The notes beneath the pieces were generated by a model. That model saw only the letters and a program-made list of their open reading frames with translations, ran no database searches and was not told where the DNA came from. Below are positions 28,181-38,223 of a DNA stretch of 64,000 bases, piece after piece (the first letter of the stretch is position 1; each line of letters opens with the position of its first letter). Made by a program: the position numbers and the translations under genes. Source of the stretch: Gammaproteobacteria bacterium (GTDB lineage Bacteria > Pseudomonadota > Gammaproteobacteria > Pseudomonadales > Pseudohongiellaceae); NCBI GenBank assembly GCA_029246545.1, contig JAQWMX010000002.1, positions 62,001 through 126,000 on the forward strand. Reading direction: 5' to 3'.

Positions 28181-29401
28181 TTACAGCAAACCGGTAAAAG
28201 GTAAGAATTCGAGCGGGTCACCTTTCTCTATCGTAGAATTGATTGGAATAATAGCCAGACCATCTGCCCAGGACGTTGAAGTCATCACACTAGAGCCCTG
28301 GTTAGTAAATGGAATTAGTTCTTGCTCACCTTGTAAACATTTTTGTAAACGAACTCTTATATACTCTTGCCTACTTGCCCCATTAGAAACTTCAAAGCCC
28401 GAAGGCATTAGGTATTTTTCTGGATGTATAGTTTTTGCTCCTTGCTTCTTAAGTAAATAAGGTTGAACCAACATAAGAAAAGTTACAAAAACCGCAACAG
28501 GATTTCCGGGCAGTCCAAAAAAAGGAGTCTCTTTCACTCGACCAAAAGAAAATGGCTTACCCGGCTTTATTGCCAACTTCCATAACGAAAGTTCACCTAA
28601 ATTCTCTACAGCAGTTTTTATATAATCGGCATCACCAACCGATACTCCACCACTACTAATAATGCAGTCCGCTTCTTCAGTTGCTTTTAATAATGCTTGT
28701 TGAGTTGAATTCAAATCATCTTTAACAATACCTAGTCTTTGGGTTTGCATACCCAAATTGTTTAATAAAGCCTCTAAAGTGTAGCTGTTGCTCTCATAAA
28801 TTTGACCAGAGTTTAATTGCTCACCTGGCGTCACTAACTCATCGCCTGTATTTAAAATAGCAATTCTTAAGGGCTTATAAACATTTACATTCGGTATACC
28901 TAATGAGGCTAGTAATCCAATATCTTGTGGCAGAAGTTTATGGCCTTGTTCAAGAATGACATCACCTTGTTGGATATCATGACCACATAAACGAATATTC
29001 TGCTCAGCATGTGGCGCATGCATAACTTTCACTTGCTTATCATCGTATTCAGTATCTTCTTGCAAAATAACAGCATTGGCTCCTAAAGGAATTGGTGCGC
29101 CAGTAAATATTCTTGCGGCTGTCCCTGATTCTAGATTAGTACCAGTAATACCTGCTGGAATAACTTGAGAAATGCGTAAAGTGGTTTCTGGATCTTTAAC
29201 AAAGTCAGTATTTACAGCAAAGCCATCCATCGCACTGTTATCATATCCCGGTACATTAATGCTGGCTTCAATTGTTTCAGCAATAACTCTTCCGGCTACT
29301 TCACTTAATGCTAGCTCTTCAATTCTAAGAGAATCAGCAGACACATCTCTTAAGATATATTCTAAAGCATCATCAATAGCAGTTAAGGAGTTTTTGTTCA
29401 T
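28181..29401 (-). CDS. moeA: Molybdopterin molybdenumtransferase
   Basis: 406 residues. MoeA landmarks are GYDNSAMDGFA near residue 55, the MPT-binding SSGGVSVGDADY near 245, and LPGNPVAVFVTF near 295. It inserts molybdate into adenylated molybdopterin in the cytoplasm. The molybdenum oxidoreductase at 11395-12570 is a plausible client. 29-bp spacing to the lipoprotein downstream suggests one minus-strand transcript. Confidence 0.95.
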   Translation of the reverse strand: MNKNSLTAIDDALEYILRDVSADSLRIEELALSEVAGRVIAETIEASINVPGYDNSAMDGFAVNTDFVKDPETTLRISQVIPAGITGTNLESGTAARIFTGAPIPLGANAVILQEDTEYDDKQVKVMHAPHAEQNIRLCGHDIQQGDVILEQGHKLLPQDIGLLASLGIPNVNVYKPLRIAILNTGDELVTPGEQLNSGQIYESNSYTLEALLNNLGMQTQRLGIVKDDLNSTQQALLKATEEADCIISSGGVSVGDADYIKTAVENLGELSLWKLAIKPGKPFSFGRVKETPFFGLPGNPVAVFVTFLMLVQPYLLKKQGAKTIHPEKYLMPSGFEVSNGASRQEYIRVRLQKCLQGEQELIPFTNQGSSVMTSTSWADGLAIIPINSTIEKGDPLEFLPFTGLL

Positions 29402-29422
29402 TTGTTTAACCAGATGGTTTAA

Positions 29423-30295
29423 TCAAGCATACCTTTCTGTAAGCAGCTCATTCATAGCATCACCACGAGAGCGTTGTTTAATACCAAAGCTAGCCATAAT
29501 TTTCTGGCAATCTAACACTGAGTTTCCCAATTGGGCTTTGCTGGTTTCTTGTGTGGATATCTCAAGGTCATTAATAACTGCTGCTAGTGCTTTGTCGAAT
29601 TCTGCTGCTCCTGTTAAGAAACCTTCTACAAAAGTGTGGCGGTGAGTTGCTTGCAATGCACAATATTGATGAATACCCCAAGGACTTGCAGCGCATGCTA
29701 ATTGATTATTGATAGCAAATAAAACTCTAGCTACATCTGCTATCGAAGTTGGGCTACAACGCTGATCAAGTTGATTTAATTTACCCTGATGCTGTTTACA
29801 TTCGTCTATACAGTTATCAAAAAATTCTGTCGCATTATTAAAAATACCTTCAGTACGTAAAATTATATGCTTCGCATACTTAGCTACTTTCTTTTCAAGA
29901 TTAAACGCTAATTTACCTAAAGGATTTTTTGGTGAACAAGGTTCTGTTTCAAGATATGGCTTAGGGTTTGTGCCGTCAAAGACTGCCGCTGACGAATGAT
30001 GAATAAGCGGTATTTTCTGTTTTTTAGCTGCTTTCAGTAAAGTTGTACAAGCTTGAGTCAACTGTCCGATGCGCTCTTTACTTATAGTCGCTTCAGACTG
30101 AAATAGACCTGGATTTAAACTTAGATTTAGTAACTGACTAGGCTGCGCATCATTGATTAATGTTACCAGCCTATCTGAGTCATAAATAATGGCTTCGTCA
30201 TCGTTGATAGCGAAGAAGTCCACAGATTCGCTTTCTAGTAACTGAGTGAAACTTTTACCCAGTGGGCTGTTTGATCCAAAAACTAATAATTTCAC
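29423..30295 (-). CDS. RmlD-like NAD(P)-binding protein lacking the catalytic Tyr
   Basis: 290 residues of the extended short-chain dehydrogenase fold. The N-terminal glycine motif GSNSPLG is present. The family's Y-x3-K catalytic pair is expected in a P-x-N-x-YG-x-x-K context; here the text reads PKNPLGKLAF, with no Tyr at the expected place. It resembles dTDP-4-dehydrorhamnose reductase but may not reduce that substrate. No other rhamnose genes are nearby. Between ssb and moeA on the minus strand. Confidence 0.68.
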   Translation of the reverse strand: MKLLVFGSNSPLGKSFTQLLESESVDFFAINDDEAIIYDSDRLVTLINDAQPSQLLNLSLNPGLFQSEATISKERIGQLTQACTTLLKAAKKQKIPLIHHSSAAVFDGTNPKPYLETEPCSPKNPLGKLAFNLEKKVAKYAKHIILRTEGIFNNATEFFDNCIDECKQHQGKLNQLDQRCSPTSIADVARVLFAINNQLACAASPWGIHQYCALQATHRHTFVEGFLTGAAEFDKALAAVINDLEISTQETSKAQLGNSVLDCQKIMASFGIKQRSRGDAMNELLTERYA

Positions 30296-30334
30296 AATGA
30301 CAAAAGCTTAGTTTTGCTTTCTTACAAGCTAGAT

Positions 30335-30802
30335 TTAAAACGGAATATCATCATCGAAACTATCCATATCCGCTGGAGCTTGTTGAGTTGGCGTTTCATT
30401 TCTCGATGGCGGGGCTGGTGGCGCCGATTGTGCTTGTTTAGGAGCATAACTATCACTTGATCCACCCCTACTGTCTAGCATCTGCATTTCATTGGCAATA
30501 ATGTCTGTCGCATATTTCTTCACACCATCCTGTTCCCAGGAGCGAGTTTGGAGGCGTCCTTCAACATAGAGTTTAGAGCCTTTTTTAACATATTCAGCGA
30601 CGATTTCCGCTAAGCGTTGATAGAAAGTGACCCGATGCCACTCCGTACGCTCCTGTTGTTCACCAGTATTTTTATCCTTCCATGCTTCACTGGTTGCTAT
30701 GGAAATGTTGGTTACAGCATTGCCATTTGGCATATAACGTGTCTCTGGATCTTGCCCGACATTTCCGACTAAAATTACTTTATTAATACCTCGACTTGCC
30801 AC
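30335..30802 (-). CDS. ssb: Single-stranded DNA-binding protein
   Basis: 155 residues. An N-terminal OB-fold ([26 protein letters not shown]) is followed by a Pro/Gln/Ser linker and the acidic tip DDDIPF that recruits replication and repair partners. Divergent from uvrA with 129 bp between the starts, the classic ssb/uvrA arrangement, which often carries a LexA box; none was convincingly seen here. Confidence 0.96.
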   Translation of the reverse strand: MASRGINKVILVGNVGQDPETRYMPNGNAVTNISIATSEAWKDKNTGEQQERTEWHRVTFYQRLAEIVAEYVKKGSKLYVEGRLQTRSWEQDGVKKYATDIIANEMQMLDSRGGSSDSYAPKQAQSAPPAPPSRNETPTQQAPADMDSFDDDIPF

Positions 30803-30931
30803 GATAAATCTCCTCTCTTTAGATAAGCTAATTCTAGCATGCTTGGGAAATATTTCGATTAGATTCTTCTTTCTATTAGCTTACTACGTATAATGGTGGG
30901 TTTAGCCTTTCAAACAAGAAGTAAAAAGAAA

Positions 30932-33769
30932 ATGGACGAAATCATTGTCAGGGGCGCACGCACTCACAACCTGAAAAACATCGATGTAACTATCCCTAGG
31001 GATAAATTAGTTGTTATAACTGGCCTGTCAGGCTCCGGTAAATCCTCACTGGCATTTGATACGCTTTATGCGGAAGGGCAACGTCGCTATGTAGAATCCC
31101 TTTCTACTTATGCCCGCCAATTTTTATCCATCATGGATAAGCCAGATATGGACCAGATTTCTGGTTTATCTCCCGCTATTTCAATAGAACAGAAATCGAC
31201 CTCACATAACCCACGCTCAACCGTCGGGACTATTACCGAAATTTACGATTATTTGCGCCTGCTTTTTGCCCGTGCCGGCGATCCCTACTGCCCTGATCAC
31301 GACCTAAAACTTGAAGCGCAAACAGTTAGCCAGATGGTTGATCAGGTTTTGGCTTTACCCGAAGGAACACCGATGATGCTATTAGCGCCAGTAGTGCGTG
31401 AACGCAAAGGTGAACATGTCCATATTTTTCATGAATTAAAAGCCGGTGGTTTTATTCGGGCTCGAGTAGACGGCATTGTCACAGAGTTAGATTACCCCCC
31501 AGATCTTGAGAAAAACAAAAAACACACGATTGAAGTCGTGATTGATCGCTTCAAAGTGCGACCTGATTTAATGCAGCGCCTTGCTGAGTCATTTGAAACA
31601 GCTTTGCAGATTGCTGGTGGGATTGCTATTGCTACATACATGGATGATGGTAAAGAGAGTGCAGGCGATGACATAACCTTTTCCTCACTTTTTGCCTGTC
31701 CGAAGTGTGGTCACAGCATTACCGAGTTAGAACCCAGACTTTTTTCTTTTAATAACCCTGCTGGGGCTTGCAGTGCCTGTGATGGCTTGGGCATGAAGCA
31801 ATACTTTGACCAGGAAAAAATTATCATTGATGAAGAACATTCCCTGGCTGAAGGTGCTGTGCGAGGTTGGGATCGCCGCAATATCTATTATTTCCAGTTA
31901 TTAAAATCCCTGGCTGAGCATTATGGATTTGAAGTTGATGTGCCTTATAACAAGCTCAGCAAAAAGCATCGTGACCTGATTCTATTTGGTAGTGGAAATA
32001 CTGAAATTGAGTTCACCTTTATCAATGATAAAGGTAAGACCTACATCAATCGTAAACCCTTTGAAGGCATCTTGCCCAATATGGAGCGGCGCTATCGTGA
32101 AACTGAGTCGCAAATGGTACGCGAAGAACTGGCCAAATATCTCAATTCACAATCCTGCCCTGATTGTGGTGGTACACGCTTGCGACGTGATGCCCGTCAT
32201 GTATTAATCGACAGAAAGAATTTGCCGAGCATAACTGCCATGACGATTGGTGCAGCCACAGATTATTTTGAAAATCTAAATCTTAAAGGCAAGAAAGCTC
32301 AGATTGCCGAAAAAATTCTTAAAGAGATTCAAGACCGTCTTAAGTTTCTTGTTGATGTTGGTTTGAATTATTTAACTTTAAGTCGGAGCGCCGAAACTTT
32401 ATCTGGTGGCGAAGCCCAACGTATACGCTTGGCTAGTCAGATAGGTGCCGGCCTGGTTGGCGTCATGTATATTCTTGATGAACCTTCTATTGGTTTACAC
32501 CAACGTGACAATGATCGATTGTTAAATACTTTGCGTCACCTTCGTGATATCGGCAATACCGTTATTGTTGTCGAACATGATGAAGAAGCCATAAAAAGTG
32601 CTGACCATATTATTGATATTGGTCCCGGAGCCGGAGTTCATGGCGGAGAAATCGTTGCTCAAGGTTCTTTTGAAAATATTAAAAACTCAAAAAGGTCACT
32701 AACTGGTCAATACCTATCCGGCAAGCAACAAATTGCAACACCATCGCAACGAGTCAAAGCCGACCCTGATAAACAGTTGGTGTTATCTGGTGCATCCGGC
32801 AATAACCTAAAGTCAGTAAATTTGGAAATACCATTAGGGTTGATGACGTGTGTTACAGGCGTATCTGGCTCAGGCAAATCCACTCTTATTAACAATACAC
32901 TTTATCCATTGACAGCAACTGCCTTAAACGGAGCAACAACTCTTAATGCAGCTAAACATACTGAGCTACTCGGACTTGAACAACTCGATAAAGTAGTCGA
33001 CATTAATCAAAGTCCTATTGGTAGAACACCGCGAAGTAACCCGGCTACTTACACAGGAATTTTTACACCAGTTCGAGAACTGTTTGCTGCTACTCAAGAG
33101 TCTCGAGCTCGAGGTTATAAGCCCGGACGCTTTTCCTTTAATGTTAAAGGCGGACGCTGTGAAGCCTGTCAAGGTGATGGCTTAGTCAAAGTAGAAATGC
33201 ATTTCTTACCTGACGTTTACGTCGCTTGTGATGTCTGTAAAAGACAACGCTATAACCGTGAAACATTAGAGGTTAAATATAAAGGTAAAAATATTTATGA
33301 AGTGTTGGATATGACGATTGAAGATGCACGTGAATTCTTTGATCCGGTTCCGGTTATTGCCCGTAAGTTGCAAACCTTAATTGAAGTTGGTCTGTCATAT
33401 GTAAAACTAGGACAGGCAGCAACTACTTTGTCCGGCGGTGAAGCTCAGCGCGTCAAACTAGCAAAAGAATTATCCAAACGAGATACCGGTCAGACTCTAT
33501 ATATTCTGGACGAACCAACTACAGGTCTGCATTTTCATGATATCCAACAGCTTTTGAATGTTTTGCATAGATTACGTGATCATGGCAATACAATTGTCGT
33601 CATTGAACATAATCTCGATGTTATTAAAACTGCTGACTGGGTAATTGATCTCGGCCCTGAGGGTGGTGATGGGGGTGGCCAAATTATTGCCACTGGCACA
33701 CCCGAACAAACTGCAAAGGTTAAAAAATCCTACACCGGGCAGTATTTAGCCAAAATACTGACTAACTAA
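30932..33769 (+). CDS. uvrA: Excinuclease ABC subunit A
   Basis: 945 residues from the ATG at 30932, which gives the standard start [16 protein letters not shown]; a 13-codon extension to 30893 is less likely. Two ABC ATPase modules are seen, with P-loops GLSGSGKSS and GVSGSGKST and signatures LSGGEAQRI and LSGGEAQRV. Zinc modules appear as CPKCG/CSACDG and [13 protein letters not shown]. It recognises DNA damage and loads UvrB. A hairpin terminator follows at 33798-33824. Confidence 0.97.
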   Translation: MDEIIVRGARTHNLKNIDVTIPRDKLVVITGLSGSGKSSLAFDTLYAEGQRRYVESLSTYARQFLSIMDKPDMDQISGLSPAISIEQKSTSHNPRSTVGTITEIYDYLRLLFARAGDPYCPDHDLKLEAQTVSQMVDQVLALPEGTPMMLLAPVVRERKGEHVHIFHELKAGGFIRARVDGIVTELDYPPDLEKNKKHTIEVVIDRFKVRPDLMQRLAESFETALQIAGGIAIATYMDDGKESAGDDITFSSLFACPKCGHSITELEPRLFSFNNPAGACSACDGLGMKQYFDQEKIIIDEEHSLAEGAVRGWDRRNIYYFQLLKSLAEHYGFEVDVPYNKLSKKHRDLILFGSGNTEIEFTFINDKGKTYINRKPFEGILPNMERRYRETESQMVREELAKYLNSQSCPDCGGTRLRRDARHVLIDRKNLPSITAMTIGAATDYFENLNLKGKKAQIAEKILKEIQDRLKFLVDVGLNYLTLSRSAETLSGGEAQRIRLASQIGAGLVGVMYILDEPSIGLHQRDNDRLLNTLRHLRDIGNTVIVVEHDEEAIKSADHIIDIGPGAGVHGGEIVAQGSFENIKNSKRSLTGQYLSGKQQIATPSQRVKADPDKQLVLSGASGNNLKSVNLEIPLGLMTCVTGVSGSGKSTLINNTLYPLTATALNGATTLNAAKHTELLGLEQLDKVVDINQSPIGRTPRSNPATYTGIFTPVRELFAATQESRARGYKPGRFSFNVKGGRCEACQGDGLVKVEMHFLPDVYVACDVCKRQRYNRETLEVKYKGKNIYEVLDMTIEDAREFFDPVPVIARKLQTLIEVGLSYVKLGQAATTLSGGEAQRVKLAKELSKRDTGQTLYILDEPTTGLHFHDIQQLLNVLHRLRDHGNTIVVIEHNLDVIKTADWVIDLGPEGGDGGGQIIATGTPEQTAKVKKSYTGQYLAKILTN

Positions 33770-33797
33770 AATACTCGAAGCTGTGTAAACATTAGAT

Positions 33798-33824
33798 AAA
33801 AAAAGCCCTAGATTCTAGGGCTTT
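33798..33824. terminator. Bidirectional terminator between uvrA and the DUF3237 gene
   Basis: AAAGCCCTAGA / TCTAGGGCTTT pair almost without a loop, so the real hairpin probably opens to a 4-nt loop. A seven-base A-run precedes it, giving a U-tail for minus-strand transcripts from 34368, and TTT follows for uvrA. It lies 28 bp after the uvrA stop. Confidence 0.8.
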
Positions 33825-33846
33825 CTGAATTAAACAACTGTTTTCT

Positions 33847-34368
33847 CTACAAAATTTGGAAGATATCGTAAAAAACACCGTTGGCAAAATCTCCATCTTC
33901 AAGATAACCCTGCCCTACAGCGACGATATGATTTACCCAATCATACTTCTCTGAACTGGTTTGAAAATTTGGCGTCACCTTCCAATACAGCCCTGATTCA
34001 GTTGGATGCATAACTCCGACATAACTCAAATAAATATATTCACCATCATCGGTTTGCAATGTAACTCTGACGTCTAGACTACTGTGCCCGGACTCTTGAG
34101 TCATCCAGTCTGCTCCACCAGGAAGAATGATTCCATTAAGCCCAGGGCCGGAGAAAGTTCCACCACCAAGCGGTGCAACGCTAGTATGGCCTGTGTCCAT
34201 AGGTGCACCGGCTAACTGTATTACCATACTCATAATATATTCTGATTCAAGTGTGGTTTGTGCTGTTTGGGCTGAAACATTTGGGCCTGTTAACAATGCC
34301 GCTAGAGTGAGCACTATAGCTCCGACATTTATAAGACTACGAAAACTTAACTTTTTATTGATACTCAT
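33847..34368 (-). CDS. Secreted DUF3237-family protein
   Basis: 173 residues from the ATG at 34368, preceded by AAGGAG at good distance; a longer frame to 34395 lacks this. A signal peptide ending in VSAQ predicts export. The rest looks like the DUF3237 beta-barrel (GGGTFSGPGLNG, ILPGGADW, LYWKVTPNF). The biochemical role of the family is not established. Confidence 0.75.
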   Translation of the reverse strand: MSINKKLSFRSLINVGAIVLTLAALLTGPNVSAQTAQTTLESEYIMSMVIQLAGAPMDTGHTSVAPLGGGTFSGPGLNGIILPGGADWMTQESGHSSLDVRVTLQTDDGEYIYLSYVGVMHPTESGLYWKVTPNFQTSSEKYDWVNHIVAVGQGYLEDGDFANGVFYDIFQIL

Positions 34369-34552
34369 TTTGTACTCCTTCTCTCGACTAGGCATTTAAG
34401 GCCTAACGATGGTTTTTGAAAATAATTTAATACTGTTATATTTGCAGCCAGCATATTATGTCTTTCAACAAAAAGTGTCATCTTTAATGCATATCTTAAA
34501 CAAAAAACTAGTAAAAGATTGATGCTAAATAAGAAATTTAAGTGTTAAGAAT

Positions 34553-35203
34553 ATGAGTTCAATTTTACATTTAATTGCAGACCCACTTTGTGGCTGGTGT
34601 TTTGGAGCTACTCCATTACTTAAAGCTAGCCAGGATGTTACAGATCTCCCTATCAAACTGCATCTAGGAGGGCTTTTTTCTACCCCGAATAATAAAGTGG
34701 TCGATGCCGCCATGATTCAATTCATCATGAGCCATCATGAGCGTATCACTCAGTTAACAGAGCAATCGCCAGGAACAGCACTAACTGAGTTGCTTAATTC
34801 TGGCAACGCAGTTTTGGATTCAACTCCGCCAATAAAAGCATGCCTAACCGCCAGTCTTGCAGGTGGGAATGACTTAAACTATTACCAAGCATTGATTAAA
34901 GCGCATTTTATAGACGGCCTTCGTATAGTCGAAGAAGAAACTCTAAATCAAATTGCTGTTGAATGTGGTATTAATGCTGAAGAATTTAAGCAAGCTTACG
35001 AAAATTTAAGCGTAGAACAGGTCGCTCAGCATATAAATGACAGCAGAATATTATTACAGCGCGTTGGCGGGCAGGGATTTCCAACCTTTGCACTTGAGCA
35101 GAATAACCAGATAAAAATATTGAATCATCAAACACTCTACAATAATCCAACTGGCTGGCAACAGTCTTTAAAAGACATGCTATCCTCTCAACTAACTCAC
35201 TAA
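34553..35203 (+). CDS. DsbA-family thioredoxin-fold oxidoreductase
   Basis: 216 residues, thioredoxin fold with an inserted helical domain. The active site is CGWC at Cys13-Cys16, and a cis-Pro stretch GGQGFPTFAL lies near residue 175. There is no signal peptide, so it is cytoplasmic, as for FrnE/YwbO-like members. Function could be disulfide or glutathione chemistry on small molecules. The NHL gene follows 18 bp later. Confidence 0.8.
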   Translation: MSSILHLIADPLCGWCFGATPLLKASQDVTDLPIKLHLGGLFSTPNNKVVDAAMIQFIMSHHERITQLTEQSPGTALTELLNSGNAVLDSTPPIKACLTASLAGGNDLNYYQALIKAHFIDGLRIVEEETLNQIAVECGINAEEFKQAYENLSVEQVAQHINDSRILLQRVGGQGFPTFALEQNNQIKILNHQTLYNNPTGWQQSLKDMLSSQLTH

Positions 35204-35221
35204 CTTTAATACTTAAACCCT

Positions 35222-36196
35222 ATGATGAAACTAATAATAAAAAACCACCTCTTACTCTTGGTGTTTCTACCCTTTATTGCGATTGCTCAGGACAATCCTG
35301 CCGTTGCTGATGATGTAGTTGTTGGGGATGATGGTTCGGACAATAAATTAAGAGAAATTGTTCTGACTGCTCCCGAGCTTGCTTATGAGCTCATTGAGGT
35401 TGCCATAAACCCACCGCTAACCATAGAGACAATCTCATCTATCGCGGTCGATCAGGCAGGTAATTATTATGTTATTCATAGGGGAGACGAAACTGACTCT
35501 ATTGTTGTAATAGATAATGCAGGCCAAGTCCTCCGCACATTCGGTAATGGACTCTTTAGTCGCGCTCACACAATAAGAGTTGATGGCATGGGTAACGTCT
35601 GGACTGTTGATTCAACAAGCTCAATGGTCTACAAATTTTCCGCAGAAGGAGCTCTACTTCTTGAAATAAGTGTCGGTAATTTACCAGAACCCTTTGAAGA
35701 TTCTTGTGGGGCATCTGATATAGCATTTGCTGATAATGGGCATGTTTTTATTTCGGACGGCTACTGTAATGCTCGTATTGTTGAATATGATGCCGCAGGG
35801 CAAAAACAAAACGAATGGGGCAGTCCAGGTAATGGCCCAGGTGAGTTTAATCTTCCACATGCCATAAGCATGAGCCCAGAAGGCAATGTCTATGTTGCTG
35901 ATCGAGAAAACGGGCGAATCCAATGGTTTACCCAAAACGGAGATTATCTGGGCGAAAGGCATTTTGGTGGTCGCATTCTAAGCATTATATTTTCTTCCTC
36001 AGGTAACTTATTTATTGGTGCTGAACCAAAGGGCGCCACCCCCATGCAGGAAGGCAATATTTTACAGCTAAATCCGCAAAATGGAGAAGTCATTGGCAAA
36101 ACTCCTGGATTTGCTCACGCCCTCGAAATCAGTGAAAGCGATATAATTTTAGGCGGCTCTTTAACCGAAAAAATTACGATTTACATTCCAAATTAA
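35222..36196 (+). CDS. Secreted NHL-repeat beta-propeller protein
   Basis: 324 residues. Signal peptide ending AIAQ, then repeated blade units with the NHL pattern (SSIAVDQAGNYYV, HTIRVDGMGNVWTVD, HAISMSPEGNVYVADREN). A six-bladed propeller is likely. Such proteins bind ligands or act as lactonase-like enzymes; nothing here decides. It ends 13 bp before the first PQQ dehydrogenase, so it probably belongs to that transcript. Confidence 0.77.
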   Translation: MMKLIIKNHLLLLVFLPFIAIAQDNPAVADDVVVGDDGSDNKLREIVLTAPELAYELIEVAINPPLTIETISSIAVDQAGNYYVIHRGDETDSIVVIDNAGQVLRTFGNGLFSRAHTIRVDGMGNVWTVDSTSSMVYKFSAEGALLLEISVGNLPEPFEDSCGASDIAFADNGHVFISDGYCNARIVEYDAAGQKQNEWGSPGNGPGEFNLPHAISMSPEGNVYVADRENGRIQWFTQNGDYLGERHFGGRILSIIFSSSGNLFIGAEPKGATPMQEGNILQLNPQNGEVIGKTPGFAHALEISESDIILGGSLTEKITIYIPN

Positions 36197-36209
36197 TCAG
36201 GTGAAGATT

Positions 36210-38009
36210 ATGAGAAGAAAAAACCAGAAAAATAATAATAGACAAATATCAGTTAAATTTAAATTCGTTATTACCTTGCTGCTTAGTTCGTGTTTGTTTG
36301 AACAAGCACTCGCAGCTGATGAGCCCTCCCAGAGTGAAGATGGCCCCATGGTAAATTCCCTCTTTGAAAATTTTACGCCTGTCACCGATGCAATGATTCA
36401 AAATCCGGACCCTGCGGACTGGCTAATGTGGCGTCGTACCTTAAATTCATGGGGCCATAGCCCCTTGGATCAGATTAACGCGGACAATGTTGACCAACTT
36501 CGTATGGTATGGGTCAGAGGTCTGGATGACGGTATCCAAGAAGGCACTGCACTAGTTCATGATGGCATCATGTTTTTCCCAAATCCGATGGATGTGGTCC
36601 AGGCGATTGATATCGAATCCGGCGACCTGATCTGGGAATACCGCCGCCGTTTGCCGGATGACCTGGAAGATTATTTCCCGGTCCCTTCTATCAACCGTAA
36701 TCTCTCTATTTTTGGAGATCTGATCATCGATACCAGTGCCGATGATTATATTTATGCGCTTAATGCCTATACTGGTGAGCTGGTCTGGGAAACTCAGATA
36801 TTGGACTATCATCAAGGTGCTCAACAAACATCAGGCCCGATTATTGCCAATGGTATGGCTATTTCAGGCCGAGGCTGCGAGCCAGAAGGCAGCCCTGATG
36901 CCTGTATCATGACAGCCCATGACGCTACTACCGGTCGAGAAATCTGGCGCACTAGTACCATTGCTCGAATGGGAGAACCCGGTGGTGATAGCTGGGGAGA
37001 CATGTTAGACAGCGAACGCTGGCATGTCGGCACCTGGCTGGTGCCTTCTTATGACCCTGAATTGAATCTGGTCTATTTCGGTACTTCGGTGACTTCACCA
37101 GCACCGAAATACATCATGGCAGGCAATGAATTTCAATACCTCTATCATAATTCCACCCTTGCGCTAGACGCGGATACTGGTGAAATGGTTTGGTATTACC
37201 AACACCTTGTAGATCATTGGGATTATGACTTTCCTTTTGAAAGACTACTGGTCGACACTGCTGTGGCACCAGATCCGGATACGGTTGAATGGATCAATCC
37301 GGATATCGAACCGGGTGAAATACGTAAAGTATTGACCGGCATTCCCGGCAAACCAGGACTGATGTATACCCTGGACCGTGAGACTGGCGAGTTCCTCTGG
37401 GCCACCCCAGTGGTATACCAGAACCTGATAGACAATATTGATGGCCTTACTGGTGAAGTTTCACTTAATCCAGAAACCCTGTTTACTGAAATTGGACAGC
37501 AAGTTTTTACTTGTGGCGGTGAGGCTCGTGGCTGGCCTTCTGGGACCTATAGCCCAAGCACTAATATGATGTATTACGCACTACATAGGGGTTGTGGTGA
37601 AGTGACATCTACCATGAGCGAACCAAGCCTAGATAACCTCTACGGAATTGCCGGTTTCACTTCCAACCTGCCATTACCAGATGGTACTCCGACCCTTAAC
37701 ACCGTAACGGCAATTTCTGCAGAGACTGGTGTGGTGCAGTGGGCTTATGAGCAAGAAGCCCTCATGTTGTCACTGATGTCGACCGACGGTGGACTGATTT
37801 TTGGCGGCGACGACAATGGTCGTATGAAAGCCATTGATCAGCGTTCTGGTGAATTACTCTGGGAAATCAATGTCGGTTCAACCGTAAGCGGCTATCCGAG
37901 TACCTTCATGGCAGGTGGCAAACAATACATCGGATTTAGTACAGGCCTTTCGCTTTATGCCGGTGCTACTGATGCTAACCTATTGTTTGTCTTCGCACTT
38001 CCCGACTAA
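36210..38009 (+). CDS. PQQ-dependent dehydrogenase, tandem copy 1
   Basis: About 599 residues from the ATG at 36210, which follows AGGTGA; a GTG at 36201 is possible. Signal peptide (ends ALAA), then an eight-bladed PQQ propeller with tryptophan-docking repeats (AIDIESGDLIW, ALNAYTGELVW, ALDADTGEMVW) and HWDYDFPFE near the active site. Periplasmic alcohol or aldehyde oxidation is likely. There is no cytochrome c domain, so electrons must leave to a separate carrier. It is a close paralogue of the gene at 38224 and uses visibly more G/C at third positions than its neighbours. Confidence 0.87.
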   Translation: MRRKNQKNNNRQISVKFKFVITLLLSSCLFEQALAADEPSQSEDGPMVNSLFENFTPVTDAMIQNPDPADWLMWRRTLNSWGHSPLDQINADNVDQLRMVWVRGLDDGIQEGTALVHDGIMFFPNPMDVVQAIDIESGDLIWEYRRRLPDDLEDYFPVPSINRNLSIFGDLIIDTSADDYIYALNAYTGELVWETQILDYHQGAQQTSGPIIANGMAISGRGCEPEGSPDACIMTAHDATTGREIWRTSTIARMGEPGGDSWGDMLDSERWHVGTWLVPSYDPELNLVYFGTSVTSPAPKYIMAGNEFQYLYHNSTLALDADTGEMVWYYQHLVDHWDYDFPFERLLVDTAVAPDPDTVEWINPDIEPGEIRKVLTGIPGKPGLMYTLDRETGEFLWATPVVYQNLIDNIDGLTGEVSLNPETLFTEIGQQVFTCGGEARGWPSGTYSPSTNMMYYALHRGCGEVTSTMSEPSLDNLYGIAGFTSNLPLPDGTPTLNTVTAISAETGVVQWAYEQEALMLSLMSTDGGLIFGGDDNGRMKAIDQRSGELLWEINVGSTVSGYPSTFMAGGKQYIGFSTGLSLYAGATDANLLFVFALPD

Positions 38010-38030
38010 AATTTTATTAGAATTTGGAAT

Positions 38031-38055
38031 AAAAAGGCCACATTGTGGCCTTTTT
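38031..38055 (+). terminator. Terminator after PQQ dehydrogenase 1
   Basis: AAAAAGGCCACA-TGTGGCCTTTTT hairpin followed by ATTCTTTTC, 21 bp past the stop at 38009. It separates the two dehydrogenase genes into different transcripts. Confidence 0.85.
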
Positions 38056-38223
38056 ATTCTTTTCTTTTAAATACTTTAAAGAATTAAAAAATATTCTTTT
38101 TGAAATGTAAAGAACCAGCAGCTATCATCAGTCGCTCAAAATAATTTATAGAGAGTTTTTCTGCTCTTCTAGAGTGCTTGGAAAGATTATCTAGAGAGTG
38201 CAATTCGTCAGCAGGGGGAATCC

